64,000 nucleotides of DNA. It comes from CAG-488 sp051881315 (GTDB lineage Bacteria; Bacillota; Clostridia; Oscillospirales; Acutalibacteraceae). The notes beneath the pieces were generated by a model. The model was not told the DNA's origin. It saw nothing but the letters and a program-made list of their open reading frames with translations, and searched no databases. Positions 50,893-58,792 of the stretch are shown here, one piece after another (the first letter of the stretch is position 1; every line of letters begins with the position of its first letter). The stretch is from NCBI GenBank assembly GCA_051881315.1, contig JBJEPQ010000029.1, forward strand, positions 124,001 through 188,000, read 5' to 3'. The position numbers and the translations under genes are program-made.

Positions 50893-50922
50893 TTTTTTAT
50901 AAGTATCAACGAGGTGATGCGT

Positions 50923-53316
50923 GTGAATATTAAAGAAAAAGCTGTGGAACTCTGCGATGATATAAGGGTTTACTGGAAGAAGCCTCCCGTGGGACGGTAT
51001 ATGTCGTTCAGGGAAATCGTCTCTCTCGCAGTCGGCGGATTGGGAATACAATTCGTTGTTTTCTGCGCTCAGAATATGATAATCAGCGTCGGCAATACAC
51101 TTCTCAGCAACACGATCGGTATTGCGCCGAAGCCTCTTTATATAATCTATCTCCTCAGCGTTATTATCAGCTTCCCTCTGACAGCGCTCAGAGGAAAAAT
51201 CATCGATTCATCAAAAAGCAAAAAAGGCCGCTACCGCCCGTTCATTCTATCTATGGGTGTCCCGACCGCCATACTGACGATCGGTTTTGTGTTTATGCCG
51301 TATGAACGGATGTCGATGCTTGCTAAGTGTCTTACTGTTTTGATCTATAATATCGGTCTACAGTTTTTCTATATGTTCTACTATGATGTAGATGTAAGCA
51401 TCATAAACGTCCTCTCTCCGAATACCATTGAGCGAAGCGATGTGACGTCGATCAAATCCGTTGTCAATTCCCTCGCCCCGACGATCGGAAATATTATTCT
51501 TCCTCTTGTTGCAAGAGCAATCACGGGAGAAAACACCCTCGTTGATATCAGGATTTACAGAACGTTTTATCCGCCGATGGTTATCTTCGGATTTTTCCTC
51601 GGACTTCTTGCCTATTTCAATACCGAAGAAAAAATTGTCCAGGCAAAAACACATACGGTCAAAATTAAATTTATGGACGCTCTCAGGGCCGTTGTCCGCA
51701 ACAAATATTTCTGGATCATCTCGCTCGCAGGCTGGATAGGCTTCCTTGAAAATGCCGTACAAAACATCATGGACTGGCTTTACAGCTATCAGGATGCCTG
51801 CAGCGCGGCCGAGTATTCCCTTATTATAACCATAAGAGGAAACGCCTCGCTTTGGCCGATGCTTTTCATTCCGTTTTTGATTCGTCTTTTGGGCAAGAGG
51901 AAGATTCTCGTTGTCAGCAACATTATCAACGTTATTTTTATCATACTTATGCTGCCGATAATCCGTTACGGCGAGCTGTCGCAAATTATGTGGCCGCTGA
52001 TGTTCTGCTTCTTCTTCAACTATATGGCGGCTCACGCTGTAACCTTACTTACGCCCGGAGTAAACGGCGATATCAGAGATTATCAGCAGTATGTCACGGG
52101 CGAACGAATTGACGGAATGTTCGTTGCCGTCGGTGCAATCGGAAGCGTTATCACTCTTATTACCAATTCCGCTCTGCCGGAGCTTTATGACCGTGCAGGA
52201 CTTAACGAGGAGGTTGCAAGAAGTCTCGGCTTTGACGGAAGCAATGTTTATCAGGTGCTCTCCGATCCGATGTACTTCAAAAATATTTGCAGCGTCCTGA
52301 TTATCGCCGCAACGGTCGGAGCGTCGCTCAATGTTATTCCGTATTTCTTCTACGACCTGACGGAGATCAAGCAGAAAGCGATGGTCACCGTGCTTAAAAT
52401 AAGAGCCTTGTTCGAGGACTACGGAAACGGAGTTCTGTCCGACGCCGCACTTGTTGAAGCGATTGACATAATCGAGGAGTCAAAGCTCTATTACGGTCAG
52501 AATACTGTCAAGCCTACAAAGGATGAGATCAAGAAGGCAAAGAAAACCAAAGATAAGGATGCCGTTAAAAAAGCAAAAGAGGATTACAAAAAACTGAAAG
52601 AGAAAAACGAAAAAATTGAAATTGCAAAGTACGTTGTCAAGGAGATCAACAAGTTTGAAACCGAGGCGGTGAAGTCTCAGGTTGAAGAAGCGAAAAAGAT
52701 TTTTGACGCAGGACTTGAAGGTCTTTACTCTCTTGAAATTCCGTCAATGAAAGCGGCAAAGAGCTTGCCTAAAAACACCGACGACGAAAAAGATATCCGC
52801 CGAAATGCAATAAGCAGAGTAAGAATGATAAAGGATTCCAAAAAGGTTCTTGCAAAGCATTATCCCGACGGAATAGAAAAATTTGACGTCAGAATTTTCG
52901 ACCGGCTTTTTGAAAAGGAAGACGCCTTTGACGCAGAAATAAAAGAAACCGTCAATGCGCTTCGTGAAGCGTCAAAACAGCACGACAAGGAAGCGGAAAA
53001 ATCGGCGAAAGAAAAAATTAAATCGCTGAGAAAGGAACGGGAAACCGTCCGCAAAAAAATCAAAGAGGTCACGAACGAAAATTCAATTTATACCCGTGCC
53101 GCAAAGCCTTATCTTGAGGCTGAAAAGCTTCTGAAACAGCGTGAAAATTATATGCACTATGAGGACATCAAGCAGGGCTACGAGGAATCAAAGAAACGCA
53201 ACGAGGAGGAAATAAACCGCCGACTTGCAGAGGAAGAGGAACTCAGAGCAAAGCGCAGAGAATATGCCGCCCAGGCAAAGGAACAGCGCAAAAACAAAGG
53301 AGGAAAAAATGGATAA
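50923..53316 (+). CDS. GPH-type (MFS_2) sugar symporter with long coiled-coil C-terminal extension
   Basis: 797 residues from GTG 50923. This start is 6 bases from GAGGTG, while ATG 50917 abuts it and an upstream in-frame ATG overlaps the terminator. Residues ~25-475 contain about twelve membrane helices with glycoside-pentoside-hexuronide:cation symporter features (SKSKKGRYRPFILSMGVP after helix 2, SPNTIERSDVTSIKSVVNSL, and GDIRDYQQYVTGERIDGM). Residues ~475-797 are a highly charged Lys/Glu coiled coil with no known domain, which is unusual for this family (usual length 450-500). The 8-base overlap with the GH5-like gene implies that they act on the same glycan or glycoside. Confidence 0.82.
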   Translation: MNIKEKAVELCDDIRVYWKKPPVGRYMSFREIVSLAVGGLGIQFVVFCAQNMIISVGNTLLSNTIGIAPKPLYIIYLLSVIISFPLTALRGKIIDSSKSKKGRYRPFILSMGVPTAILTIGFVFMPYERMSMLAKCLTVLIYNIGLQFFYMFYYDVDVSIINVLSPNTIERSDVTSIKSVVNSLAPTIGNIILPLVARAITGENTLVDIRIYRTFYPPMVIFGFFLGLLAYFNTEEKIVQAKTHTVKIKFMDALRAVVRNKYFWIISLAGWIGFLENAVQNIMDWLYSYQDACSAAEYSLIITIRGNASLWPMLFIPFLIRLLGKRKILVVSNIINVIFIILMLPIIRYGELSQIMWPLMFCFFFNYMAAHAVTLLTPGVNGDIRDYQQYVTGERIDGMFVAVGAIGSVITLITNSALPELYDRAGLNEEVARSLGFDGSNVYQVLSDPMYFKNICSVLIIAATVGASLNVIPYFFYDLTEIKQKAMVTVLKIRALFEDYGNGVLSDAALVEAIDIIEESKLYYGQNTVKPTKDEIKKAKKTKDKDAVKKAKEDYKKLKEKNEKIEIAKYVVKEINKFETEAVKSQVEEAKKIFDAGLEGLYSLEIPSMKAAKSLPKNTDDEKDIRRNAISRVRMIKDSKKVLAKHYPDGIEKFDVRIFDRLFEKEDAFDAEIKETVNALREASKQHDKEAEKSAKEKIKSLRKERETVRKKIKEVTNENSIYTRAAKPYLEAEKLLKQRENYMHYEDIKQGYEESKKRNEEEINRRLAEEEELRAKRREYAAQAKEQRKNKGGKNG

Positions 53317-54781
53317 ACTGACTGTAAAAGGAACACGAATAGTCGATTCTCACGGACGTGAAAGAATTCTGACGGGAATAAACGTTTGCGACAAGGGCAG
53401 TTATGAGGAGGGTAAGAGCAGAACCTACGGCGAGCTGTGGAAAAAAGGACTTGCCGCCGACTTTAAAGAGCACGGAATGGATCTTATCCGTCTCGGACTA
53501 ACATGGGATGCGATCGAGCCTAAGCCGGGTGAATACAACGAGGAATATCTCGGCTTTATCGGTGACATTCTTGACGAGTGTAAAGAAGCAGGAGTTTACG
53601 TTTATCTCGATATGCACCAGGATCTTTTTTCGGGCTCAAGCCTTCTCTGCGGCGACGGAGCGCCGAAATGGGCGACGCTGACAGGCAAATATAAATATCA
53701 GCCGACAAAAATAGTCTGGGCTGAGGGATATTTCTGGGGCAGAGCCGTGCATCACGCTTTCGACGCTTTTTGGGACGATCAAAAAATAAACGGCAAGGGC
53801 TTGCAGGTTTATTTTGAAGAAATGTGGTCTTATGTAATTGAAAAATTCAAGGATCATCCCACCGTCATCGGCTTCGACTTTTTCAATGAGCCTTTCCCCG
53901 GAAAAAGCGGCGGAAAAGCGTTCAGGGAGCTGATAAAAAAACTTGTGTCAACTACGGTTTTTGACGGAACAATTTCCAAGAAAAAGCTCATTGAGCTTGC
54001 GACAAAAAGCGAGGATCCTGCGAGAGTTCTTGATCTTTATACAGGCAAGCACTTGCGTAAAATAACGAGTGCCGCAGACGATATCATAAAAACCTTTGAC
54101 ACAAAAAAATACTTCCCGTTCATCAACAAAATGACGAGAGCGGCAAGACGGTGCGGCAGCGATAAATTTGTTTTTATGGAAAACAGTTATTATTCCAATC
54201 TCGGAATCCCGTATTCGTGTCCGCGTCCCGTGCTTTCAGGCAAGACGGATAACAACGTAATTTTCTCTCCGCACGCCTATGATTTTATGGTGGACACTCC
54301 GTCATACAAATACGCCAGCAACGACCGAGTCGGCTCTATTTTTGCCGAGCACAGACGTTCTCAGATGAGGCTCGGCACTCCTGTTATCGTCGGCGAATGG
54401 GGCGGATTTGCAGAGGGCAACGAGTGGTTCCCGCACATTGAATTTCTGCTTGATCTTTTCGATTCATACAAGTGGAGCAACACCTACTGGGCATATTTCG
54501 ACGGTCTGAGGGAAACGGAGCTTTACAATGATGTGCTCACCCGACCGCACCCCGTTGCAGTAACGGGCGAGATCGAGCGTTACCGATTTGACCGAGAGGA
54601 AAATTCCTTTACTCTCGAATTTAAACAGAGCGATGAAACAAAGGCAAAGACCGAAGTTTTTGTTCCGTCCGTTCCGAAATATGCTGAGCTTGACGGCGAG
54701 GAAATCAAGATCAAGAAAAAGGGAGTCGTCCGTTTCCAAACCGAGCCGGGCGAACACGAAATCAAGATATATTTCAAATAA
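53309..54781 (+). CDS. Intracellular GH5-like glycoside hydrolase
   Basis: 490 residues, no signal peptide. TIM-barrel of the GH5/cellulase clan: DLIRLGLTWDAIEP near the N-terminus, YVYLDMHQDLFS (strand 3), FDFFNEPFPG with the acid/base Glu near residue 193, SPHAYDF, and VIVGEWGGF with the nucleophile Glu near residue 364. A C-terminal beta domain follows. The DMHQDLFS and NEPFPG phrasing resembles endoglycoceramidase-like GH5 enzymes, so a glycolipid or aryl/steryl-glycoside substrate is possible. AAAGGAGG is 5 bases before ATG 53309, which is used in preference to the in-frame ATG inside the symporter gene. Confidence 0.85.
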   Translation: MDKLTVKGTRIVDSHGRERILTGINVCDKGSYEEGKSRTYGELWKKGLAADFKEHGMDLIRLGLTWDAIEPKPGEYNEEYLGFIGDILDECKEAGVYVYLDMHQDLFSGSSLLCGDGAPKWATLTGKYKYQPTKIVWAEGYFWGRAVHHAFDAFWDDQKINGKGLQVYFEEMWSYVIEKFKDHPTVIGFDFFNEPFPGKSGGKAFRELIKKLVSTTVFDGTISKKKLIELATKSEDPARVLDLYTGKHLRKITSAADDIIKTFDTKKYFPFINKMTRAARRCGSDKFVFMENSYYSNLGIPYSCPRPVLSGKTDNNVIFSPHAYDFMVDTPSYKYASNDRVGSIFAEHRRSQMRLGTPVIVGEWGGFAEGNEWFPHIEFLLDLFDSYKWSNTYWAYFDGLRETELYNDVLTRPHPVAVTGEIERYRFDREENSFTLEFKQSDETKAKTEVFVPSVPKYAELDGEEIKIKKKGVVRFQTEPGEHEIKIYFK

Positions 54782-54785
54782 AAAT

Positions 54786-54833
54786 TAAATCGACTGCAAG
54801 CAATCCAAAAAGGATAGGTTTGCAGTCGATTTA
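54786..54833. terminator. Terminator related to the one at 23599
   Basis: 14-bp stem TAAATCGACTGCAA / TTGCAGTCGATTTA with an inner ATCC/GGAT stem. The CGACTGCAAG...AATCC...GGATA...TTGCAGTCG pattern is shared with 23599-23640. Confidence 0.75.
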
Positions 54834-54970
54834 GATTTATATTAAACAATTTTGGCTCCACCATTGGGGGAGCTGTCAGTGAAGCTGAATGATGGAATGA
54901 AAAAATTTATTAAATGTATAAAAGCCTTATCGTCTAAAATCTAACATCTAAAGTCTACCGTCTACTTTCT

Positions 54971-55027
54971 GCCTTCCCCTTGAGGGGAAGGTGGCACGAC
55001 CGTAGGTCGTGACGGATGAGGTGTAAA
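54971..55027 (+). repeat. Palindromic intergenic element, copy 1
   Basis: Starts with a 20-bp near-perfect palindrome (CCTTCCCCTTGAGGGGAAGG at 54972-54991), then a small ACGACCGTAGGTCGT hairpin, then GACGGATGAGGTGTAAAAG. Confidence 0.8.
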
Positions 55028-55130
55028 AGCAGACATTAGACCTTAGATGTTAGACTTTAGACCGTATCGTTTTAAAATCTGATGAAACTTTAGACTTATG
55101 TCTTCTCTAAATCTTTTAGTCTGTACTTAT

Positions 55131-55183
55131 CCCCTCCGTCGCATAAATGCGACACCTCCCCTTGCCATGCAACAAGGGGAGGC
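55131..55183 (-). repeat. Palindromic intergenic element, inverted relative
   Basis: On the minus strand, CCTCCCCTTG...CAAGGGGAGG, a TCGCATTTATGCGA hairpin and GGAGGGG: the same layout as the plus-strand copies with changed stems. Confidence 0.65.
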
Positions 55184-55207
55184 TGGTTTGGTTTCTGCAA
55201 GCTTTTC

Positions 55208-55263
55208 AGCCTTCCCCTTGAGGGGAAGGTGCCGAGGAACGAGGCGGATGAGGTGTAAAAGAA
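55208..55263 (+). repeat. Palindromic intergenic element, copy 2
   Basis: The same 20-bp palindrome (55210-55229), then CCGAGGAACGAGG in place of the copy 1 hairpin, then CGGATGAGGTGTAAAAG. Confidence 0.8.
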
Positions 55264-55505
55264 GATATTAGATTTTAGATGTTAGACTTTGGACGAGGAA
55301 ATTTATAGTTTATATAAACCATAAAAGATAAACTAAGGCATAAGTTTTTTGTCAATCCCTCAGTCAGCTTTGCTACCTTTATACAAGGGAGCCGGATAAT
55401 TTCATAAAAATTTGAAATATAAACGTCTAACGTCTAATGTCTAAAATCTAATGTCTAATTCGTTGAAGCCTTAAAAGGTTTCATAAACCTGTTTTTCGCT
55501 CTGTA

Positions 55506-56114
55506 TTACCACTTGATAAGTATATATCCTTTTTTTACTCCGACGGTTGCCGTGTCTTCTTTGAATTTGTTGCTGACGCCGAGAGGGAAGAACGGGGAAA
55601 GCTCAAGGCCGTCGCTTTCATACACAGCACCTTTTATTGACACTCCCTCGGCAATTCCGCCGTAGGCGAAAACAGAAAGGGTTTTACCCTTTTCGGAGTG
55701 AAGCGTAACCGAGGAGTTTTTTATCAGGGTGAAGCGTTCGCTTTCACCGACGAGCGTGCCGTTTCCGCCGTGCTCGGCAATGTAGGCAAGCGACTGAATA
55801 TTTGCGATTGTATGGTCTGTGCGTTCGCCGCCTATTCCGCCGTAAATCTCGAAACGGTTATATCCGCTCTGAAAGCCGTAGCGAATCGCAAGCATCGTGT
55901 CGGTATCGTCCTTGAGGACGGGAAAGGCTTCGACCTGAGCGTCGGTTTCAGGCTTCTTTGCCGAATCAAAATCGCCGATGATAACGTCAGGCTTTATGCC
56001 TGCCTTTTGCAGATTGAGGTAACCGGCGTCCGCCGCAATCACAAGATCGTCCGCATTGGGTGACGGAAAATTATTCTTCATCTCGACTGCGGAAATTATG
56101 TAACACGTTTTCAT
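55506..56114 (-). CDS. thiN: Thiamine pyrophosphokinase
   Basis: 202 residues. It transfers pyrophosphate from ATP to thiamine, forming the cofactor that IlvB in this window needs. Motifs: DAGYLNLQKAGIKPDVIIGDFDS (active-site Asp), KDDTDTMLAI, and YGGIGGERTDHTIANIQSLA; a C-terminal beta domain binds thiamine. Usual clostridial TPK length. It stands alone between repeat-rich spacers. Confidence 0.92.
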   Translation of the reverse strand: MKTCYIISAVEMKNNFPSPNADDLVIAADAGYLNLQKAGIKPDVIIGDFDSAKKPETDAQVEAFPVLKDDTDTMLAIRYGFQSGYNRFEIYGGIGGERTDHTIANIQSLAYIAEHGGNGTLVGESERFTLIKNSSVTLHSEKGKTLSVFAYGGIAEGVSIKGAVYESDGLELSPFFPLGVSNKFKEDTATVGVKKGYILIKW

Positions 56115-56216
56115 TTCTTCACCTTCTCTGCGTTCTGTCCGACGGATTTAAAAATATTATAATACTTTTGAGGGTTTTTTTCAACAAAAAATAAGCAATC
56201 ATTGACAATTCAATGA

Positions 56217-56275
56217 CTCAGACTGATGACAAACCCTCGAATCAATTTGAAACGAGGGTTTGTCATCAGTCTGAG
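56217..56275. repeat. Perfect 23-bp inverted repeat with 13-base loop
   Basis: Arms at 56217-56239 and 56253-56275 (starting CTCAGACTGATGAC, ending GTCATCAGTCTGAG) match over all 23 bases. Its right end abuts the palindromic element. It could work as a terminator or be a small mobile-element remnant. Confidence 0.8.
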
Positions 56276-56335
56276 CCTTCCCCTTGAGGGGAAGGTGGCA
56301 CGGAGGAACGACGTGACGGATGAGGTGTAAAGTCA
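56274..56335 (+). repeat. Palindromic intergenic element, copy 3
   Basis: The 20-bp palindrome at 56276-56295, then GGAGGAACGACGTGACGGATGAGGTGTAAAG. Confidence 0.8.
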
Positions 56336-56397
56336 GACGGTAGACTTTAGATGTTAGATTTTAGACAATATCATTTTAAGTTTTGAAGTAACTTTTC

Positions 56398-56438
56398 GGC
56401 TCCCTTGTGTAAAGGCAGCGAAGCTGAATGAGGAATTG
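56398..56438 (+). repeat. GGCTCCCTTG-type element
   Basis: 41 bases, about 36 of 41 matching the inverted copy at 55353-55393; a shorter relative is at 54852-54899. Confidence 0.7.
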
Positions 56439-56493
56439 TCAGAGGTTATCAACAATAATCTTTATAAAGCGCAATTTCATTATCGTTCCAAAT

Positions 56494-56521
56494 GAAAAAG
56501 ACTGCCGTTGCCGGCAGTCTT
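56494..56521 (-). terminator. Terminator of the pyrR-uraA operon
   Basis: Stem AAGACTGCCG / CGGCAGTCTT with a 4-base loop; on the minus strand it ends in TTTTT. Confidence 0.85.
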
Positions 56522-56538
56522 AAATATTACTTTAATTC

Positions 56539-57939
56539 TTATGCTTTCTTGCCTTTCTTGGAAAGGATGAGGTTTACGATGATACCGAGGATGAGAGCGG
56601 TTGCGATTGAAGTGATTGTGATTTTGCCGAAGGTGAGAGCAAGACCGCCGATACCTGCGATGAGGATTGACGAAACAACAAAGAGGTTTCTGTTATCGTC
56701 AAGGTCAACATTCTTAATCATCTTGAGACCGCTGACAGCAATGAAGCCGTAGAGAGCCATGCAAACGCCGCCCATTACGCAGTTCGGAATTGATCCGAGG
56801 AAGATTACGAACGGGTTGAAGAACGAAATTGCGATTGCCATAATTGCTGTTGTGAGGATTGTTGCAACGGAAGCGTTACCTGTGATTGCAACACAGGCGA
56901 TTGACTCGCCGTATGTTGTGTTCGGACATCCGCCGAAGAAAGCACCGAACATTGAACCTATGCCGTCACCGAGAAGTGTTCTGTGGAGACCGGGATCCTC
57001 AAGGAGATCCTTGTTTATGATTGAAGAAATGTTCTTGTGGTCAGCGATGTGCTCTGCAAAAACAACGAAAGCAACAGGAACGTATGCCATTGCGATTGAT
57101 GCGATGTATGAGCCGTCAAGCTCGGAGAAACCGCCGTTCTTGATTGCTTCGAAAGAAGTGAACTTAGGAACTGCAAAAATTGTTGCGGGAGTGATTGCCT
57201 TGAATGCTTCAAAGTTGATGATCTGGAGAGAAGTATCGTTTGTCTTGATACCGATTACCGTGAAAACAGCCGCAACTGCATAGCCTGCAAGAATACCGAT
57301 GATGAACGGAATAAGCTTTGCTGTCTTTTTGCCGTAAACAGAGCAGATCGTTACAACAAGGAAAGTGATAAGACCGCAGAGTACGCAAAGAAGAACGTTT
57401 GCGGAGGAAACATAGTTTGTTACGTCAACGATTGCACCGTCAACAATTTCCTGAGAAACAACCTCTGTCATAACCTTACCTGCCGTAAGATCGTTTATTG
57501 CCGCACCTGCAAGTGAAAGACCGATGATTGCAACTGTCGGTCCGATAACCTGCTTCGGCATAAGCTTGTCAACCCACTTTACGCCTGCAACCTTAACTAC
57601 GATTGCGATTACAACGTAAACGAGGCCTGCCAGCGCCGCACCGATGATCATACCGGCATATCCCTTAGCGGCTGAAACACCGCCTGCAAAGGCTGCTGCC
57701 ATTGAGCCGAGGAAAGCGAAGGAAGAACCGAGGAAAACGGGGCTTCTGAACTTTGTGAAAAGAAGATAGATGATTGTGCCGACGCCTGCGCCGAAAAGTG
57801 CTGCCGCCTGGCTCATGTCGTGGCCGACAATTACGGGAACAACGATCGTTGCCGCAAGGATAGCAAGAAGCTGCTGGAAAGCGAACACGAGCAACTGACC
57901 GAATTTCGGCTTGTCTTTAATGTCATAGGTGAGTTTCAT
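56539..57939 (-). CDS. uraA: Uracil permease (UraA/NCS2 family)
   Basis: 466 residues, about fourteen hydrophobic segments. NCS2 motifs: QQLLAILAATIVVPVIVG near the N-terminus, GLSLAGAAI, FAEHIADHKNISSIINKDL (the conserved Glu in AEHIAD), and the GGCPNTTYGESIACVAITGNAS signature. The pairing with pyrR in one operon favours uracil over xanthine. Confidence 0.9.
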   Translation of the reverse strand: MKLTYDIKDKPKFGQLLVFAFQQLLAILAATIVVPVIVGHDMSQAAALFGAGVGTIIYLLFTKFRSPVFLGSSFAFLGSMAAAFAGGVSAAKGYAGMIIGAALAGLVYVVIAIVVKVAGVKWVDKLMPKQVIGPTVAIIGLSLAGAAINDLTAGKVMTEVVSQEIVDGAIVDVTNYVSSANVLLCVLCGLITFLVVTICSVYGKKTAKLIPFIIGILAGYAVAAVFTVIGIKTNDTSLQIINFEAFKAITPATIFAVPKFTSFEAIKNGGFSELDGSYIASIAMAYVPVAFVVFAEHIADHKNISSIINKDLLEDPGLHRTLLGDGIGSMFGAFFGGCPNTTYGESIACVAITGNASVATILTTAIMAIAISFFNPFVIFLGSIPNCVMGGVCMALYGFIAVSGLKMIKNVDLDDNRNLFVVSSILIAGIGGLALTFGKITITSIATALILGIIVNLILSKKGKKA

Positions 57940-58018
57940 TTGATATACCTCCGTTTTTTTCTACCGATCACAGGATCGGCTGCTTTTATTTAAAGCGTCC
58001 ATGAGAACGCCTAAATAC

Positions 58019-58549
58019 TCAGTCGGTCAGAAGATCAACACCTGTTTCTCCGTCAAGACATTCAATCTTGACCGACACCGTTTCGTTCCTTGAGGTCGGT
58101 ATGCTCTTGCCGATGTAATCCGCCTTGAACGGCAGCTCACGGTGTCCTCTGTCAATAAGGACGGCAAGCTGAATCTGTGACGGTCTGCCCATTGTGAAGA
58201 TTGCGTCGATAGCCGCTCTGACCGTTCTGCCCGTATAGATAACATCGTCAACGAGGATTATTTTCTTCCCCGTGACCTCAAAGGCGTTGTTCTCCTCTTT
58301 ATAAACCGGAGCGTCAGACTCCATAGTCAGATCGTCACGGTAAAAGTGGATATCAAGAGTCTGAAAGGGGATTTCAACCCCTTCAATCTTCATAATGTTG
58401 TCACGGATCATCTGACCGAGGTAAATACCCCTGCGCTTGATCCCGACAAGCACGAGATTTTCCGTTCCCTTGTTCTTTTCGATAATTTCGTGCGAGATCC
58501 TCATCACGGCACGTCTGAGAGCCGCTTCGTCCATGATCTTTTTGTTCAT
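58019..58549 (-). CDS. pyrR: PyrR: pyrimidine operon attenuation regulator / uracil phosphoribosyltransferase
   Basis: 176 residues. PRPP-binding motif VDDVIYTGRTVRAAIDA, an RGIYLGQMI helix and the usual C-terminal DRGHRELP...KSIPTSRNE. It senses UMP/UTP and PRPP and binds pyr mRNA to promote termination. ATG 58549 has GGAGG 7 bases upstream; the longer in-frame reading from 58642 lies in the leader and is rejected. It heads the pyrR-uraA operon, as in many Firmicutes. Confidence 0.93.
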   Translation of the reverse strand: MNKKIMDEAALRRAVMRISHEIIEKNKGTENLVLVGIKRRGIYLGQMIRDNIMKIEGVEIPFQTLDIHFYRDDLTMESDAPVYKEENNAFEVTGKKIILVDDVIYTGRTVRAAIDAIFTMGRPSQIQLAVLIDRGHRELPFKADYIGKSIPTSRNETVSVKIECLDGETGVDLLTD

Positions 58550-58684
58550 GCTGAACCTCCGAAAAAAAGAAAATGCCCTGTCGCACAGTGCGGCAAGACA
58601 CAAAATTACATAAGAATATATGCAGACTGAGCTCTGCTTCATGTAAAATTCTTGTCGGCATCACTGTACCGCTCTTAAAGAGTT
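58550..58684 (-). promoter_or_regulatory. pyrR leader, possible PyrR-controlled attenuator
   Basis: The ~135-base untranslated leader contains a hairpin GCAGA...TCTGC (58621-58640 region) and a terminator-like TGCCGC...GCGACAGGGCA followed by TTTTCTTTTTTT just before the ribosome site. I did not find a canonical PyrR binding loop, so the mechanism is inferred from gene identity. Confidence 0.5.
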
Positions 58685-58690
58685 CGATTT

Positions 58691-58719
58691 ATTCTATAAC
58701 GAAATAGGGGGTTTGTCAA
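58691..58719 (-). promoter_or_regulatory. Promoter of the pyrR-uraA operon
   Basis: Minus strand TTGACA (58719-58714), 17-base spacer, TAGAAT (58696-58691). Confidence 0.8.
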
Positions 58720-58759
58720 TCGGTTATTAAAAATTTGTTCATATTTTACGGTTTACACA

Positions 58760-58792
58760 AAAAACAAGGCCCCGAATAAATCATTCAAGGCC
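58760..58792 (-). terminator. Terminator overlapping the exonuclease gene end
   Basis: Minus-strand stem GGCCTTGAAT / ATTCGGGGCC (two G-T pairs), then TTGTTTTTTG. The 5' arm includes the last codons of the gene. Confidence 0.75.

Larger units (their letters stand above)
54834..55505. repeat. Gene-free region built from dispersed palindromic repeats
   Basis: About 670 bases without a credible ORF. It contains a 'CCTTCCCCTTGAGGGGAAGG' element with a GGATGAGGTGTAAAAG tail at 54971-55027 and 55208-55263; an inverted relative at 55131-55183; a GGCTCC...AGCTG-type element at 54852-54899 and inverted at 55353-55393; and flanking tracts of the 'TTAGATGTTAGACTTTAG' family (54933-54962, 55028-55065, 55267-55296, 55425-55462). 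Confidence 0.75.
56115..56538. other. Spacer with 23-bp inverted repeat, repeat element copy 3 and a terminator
   Basis: About 420 bases without a gene. It holds the long perfect inverted repeat at 56217-56275, the palindromic element at 56274-56335, a TAGATGTTAGATT tract at 56338-56367, a GGCTCCCTTG element at 56398-56438 and the uraA terminator. Confidence 0.75.

Noticed and set aside
54834..55505. tRNA or small protein gene in the repeat region
   Set aside because: No cloverleaf or coding potential seen; the sequence is accounted for by dispersed repeats.
58550..58642. N-terminal extension of PyrR
   Set aside because: The longer reading overlaps the leader hairpins, and a strong GGAGG site precedes the internal ATG at 58549.
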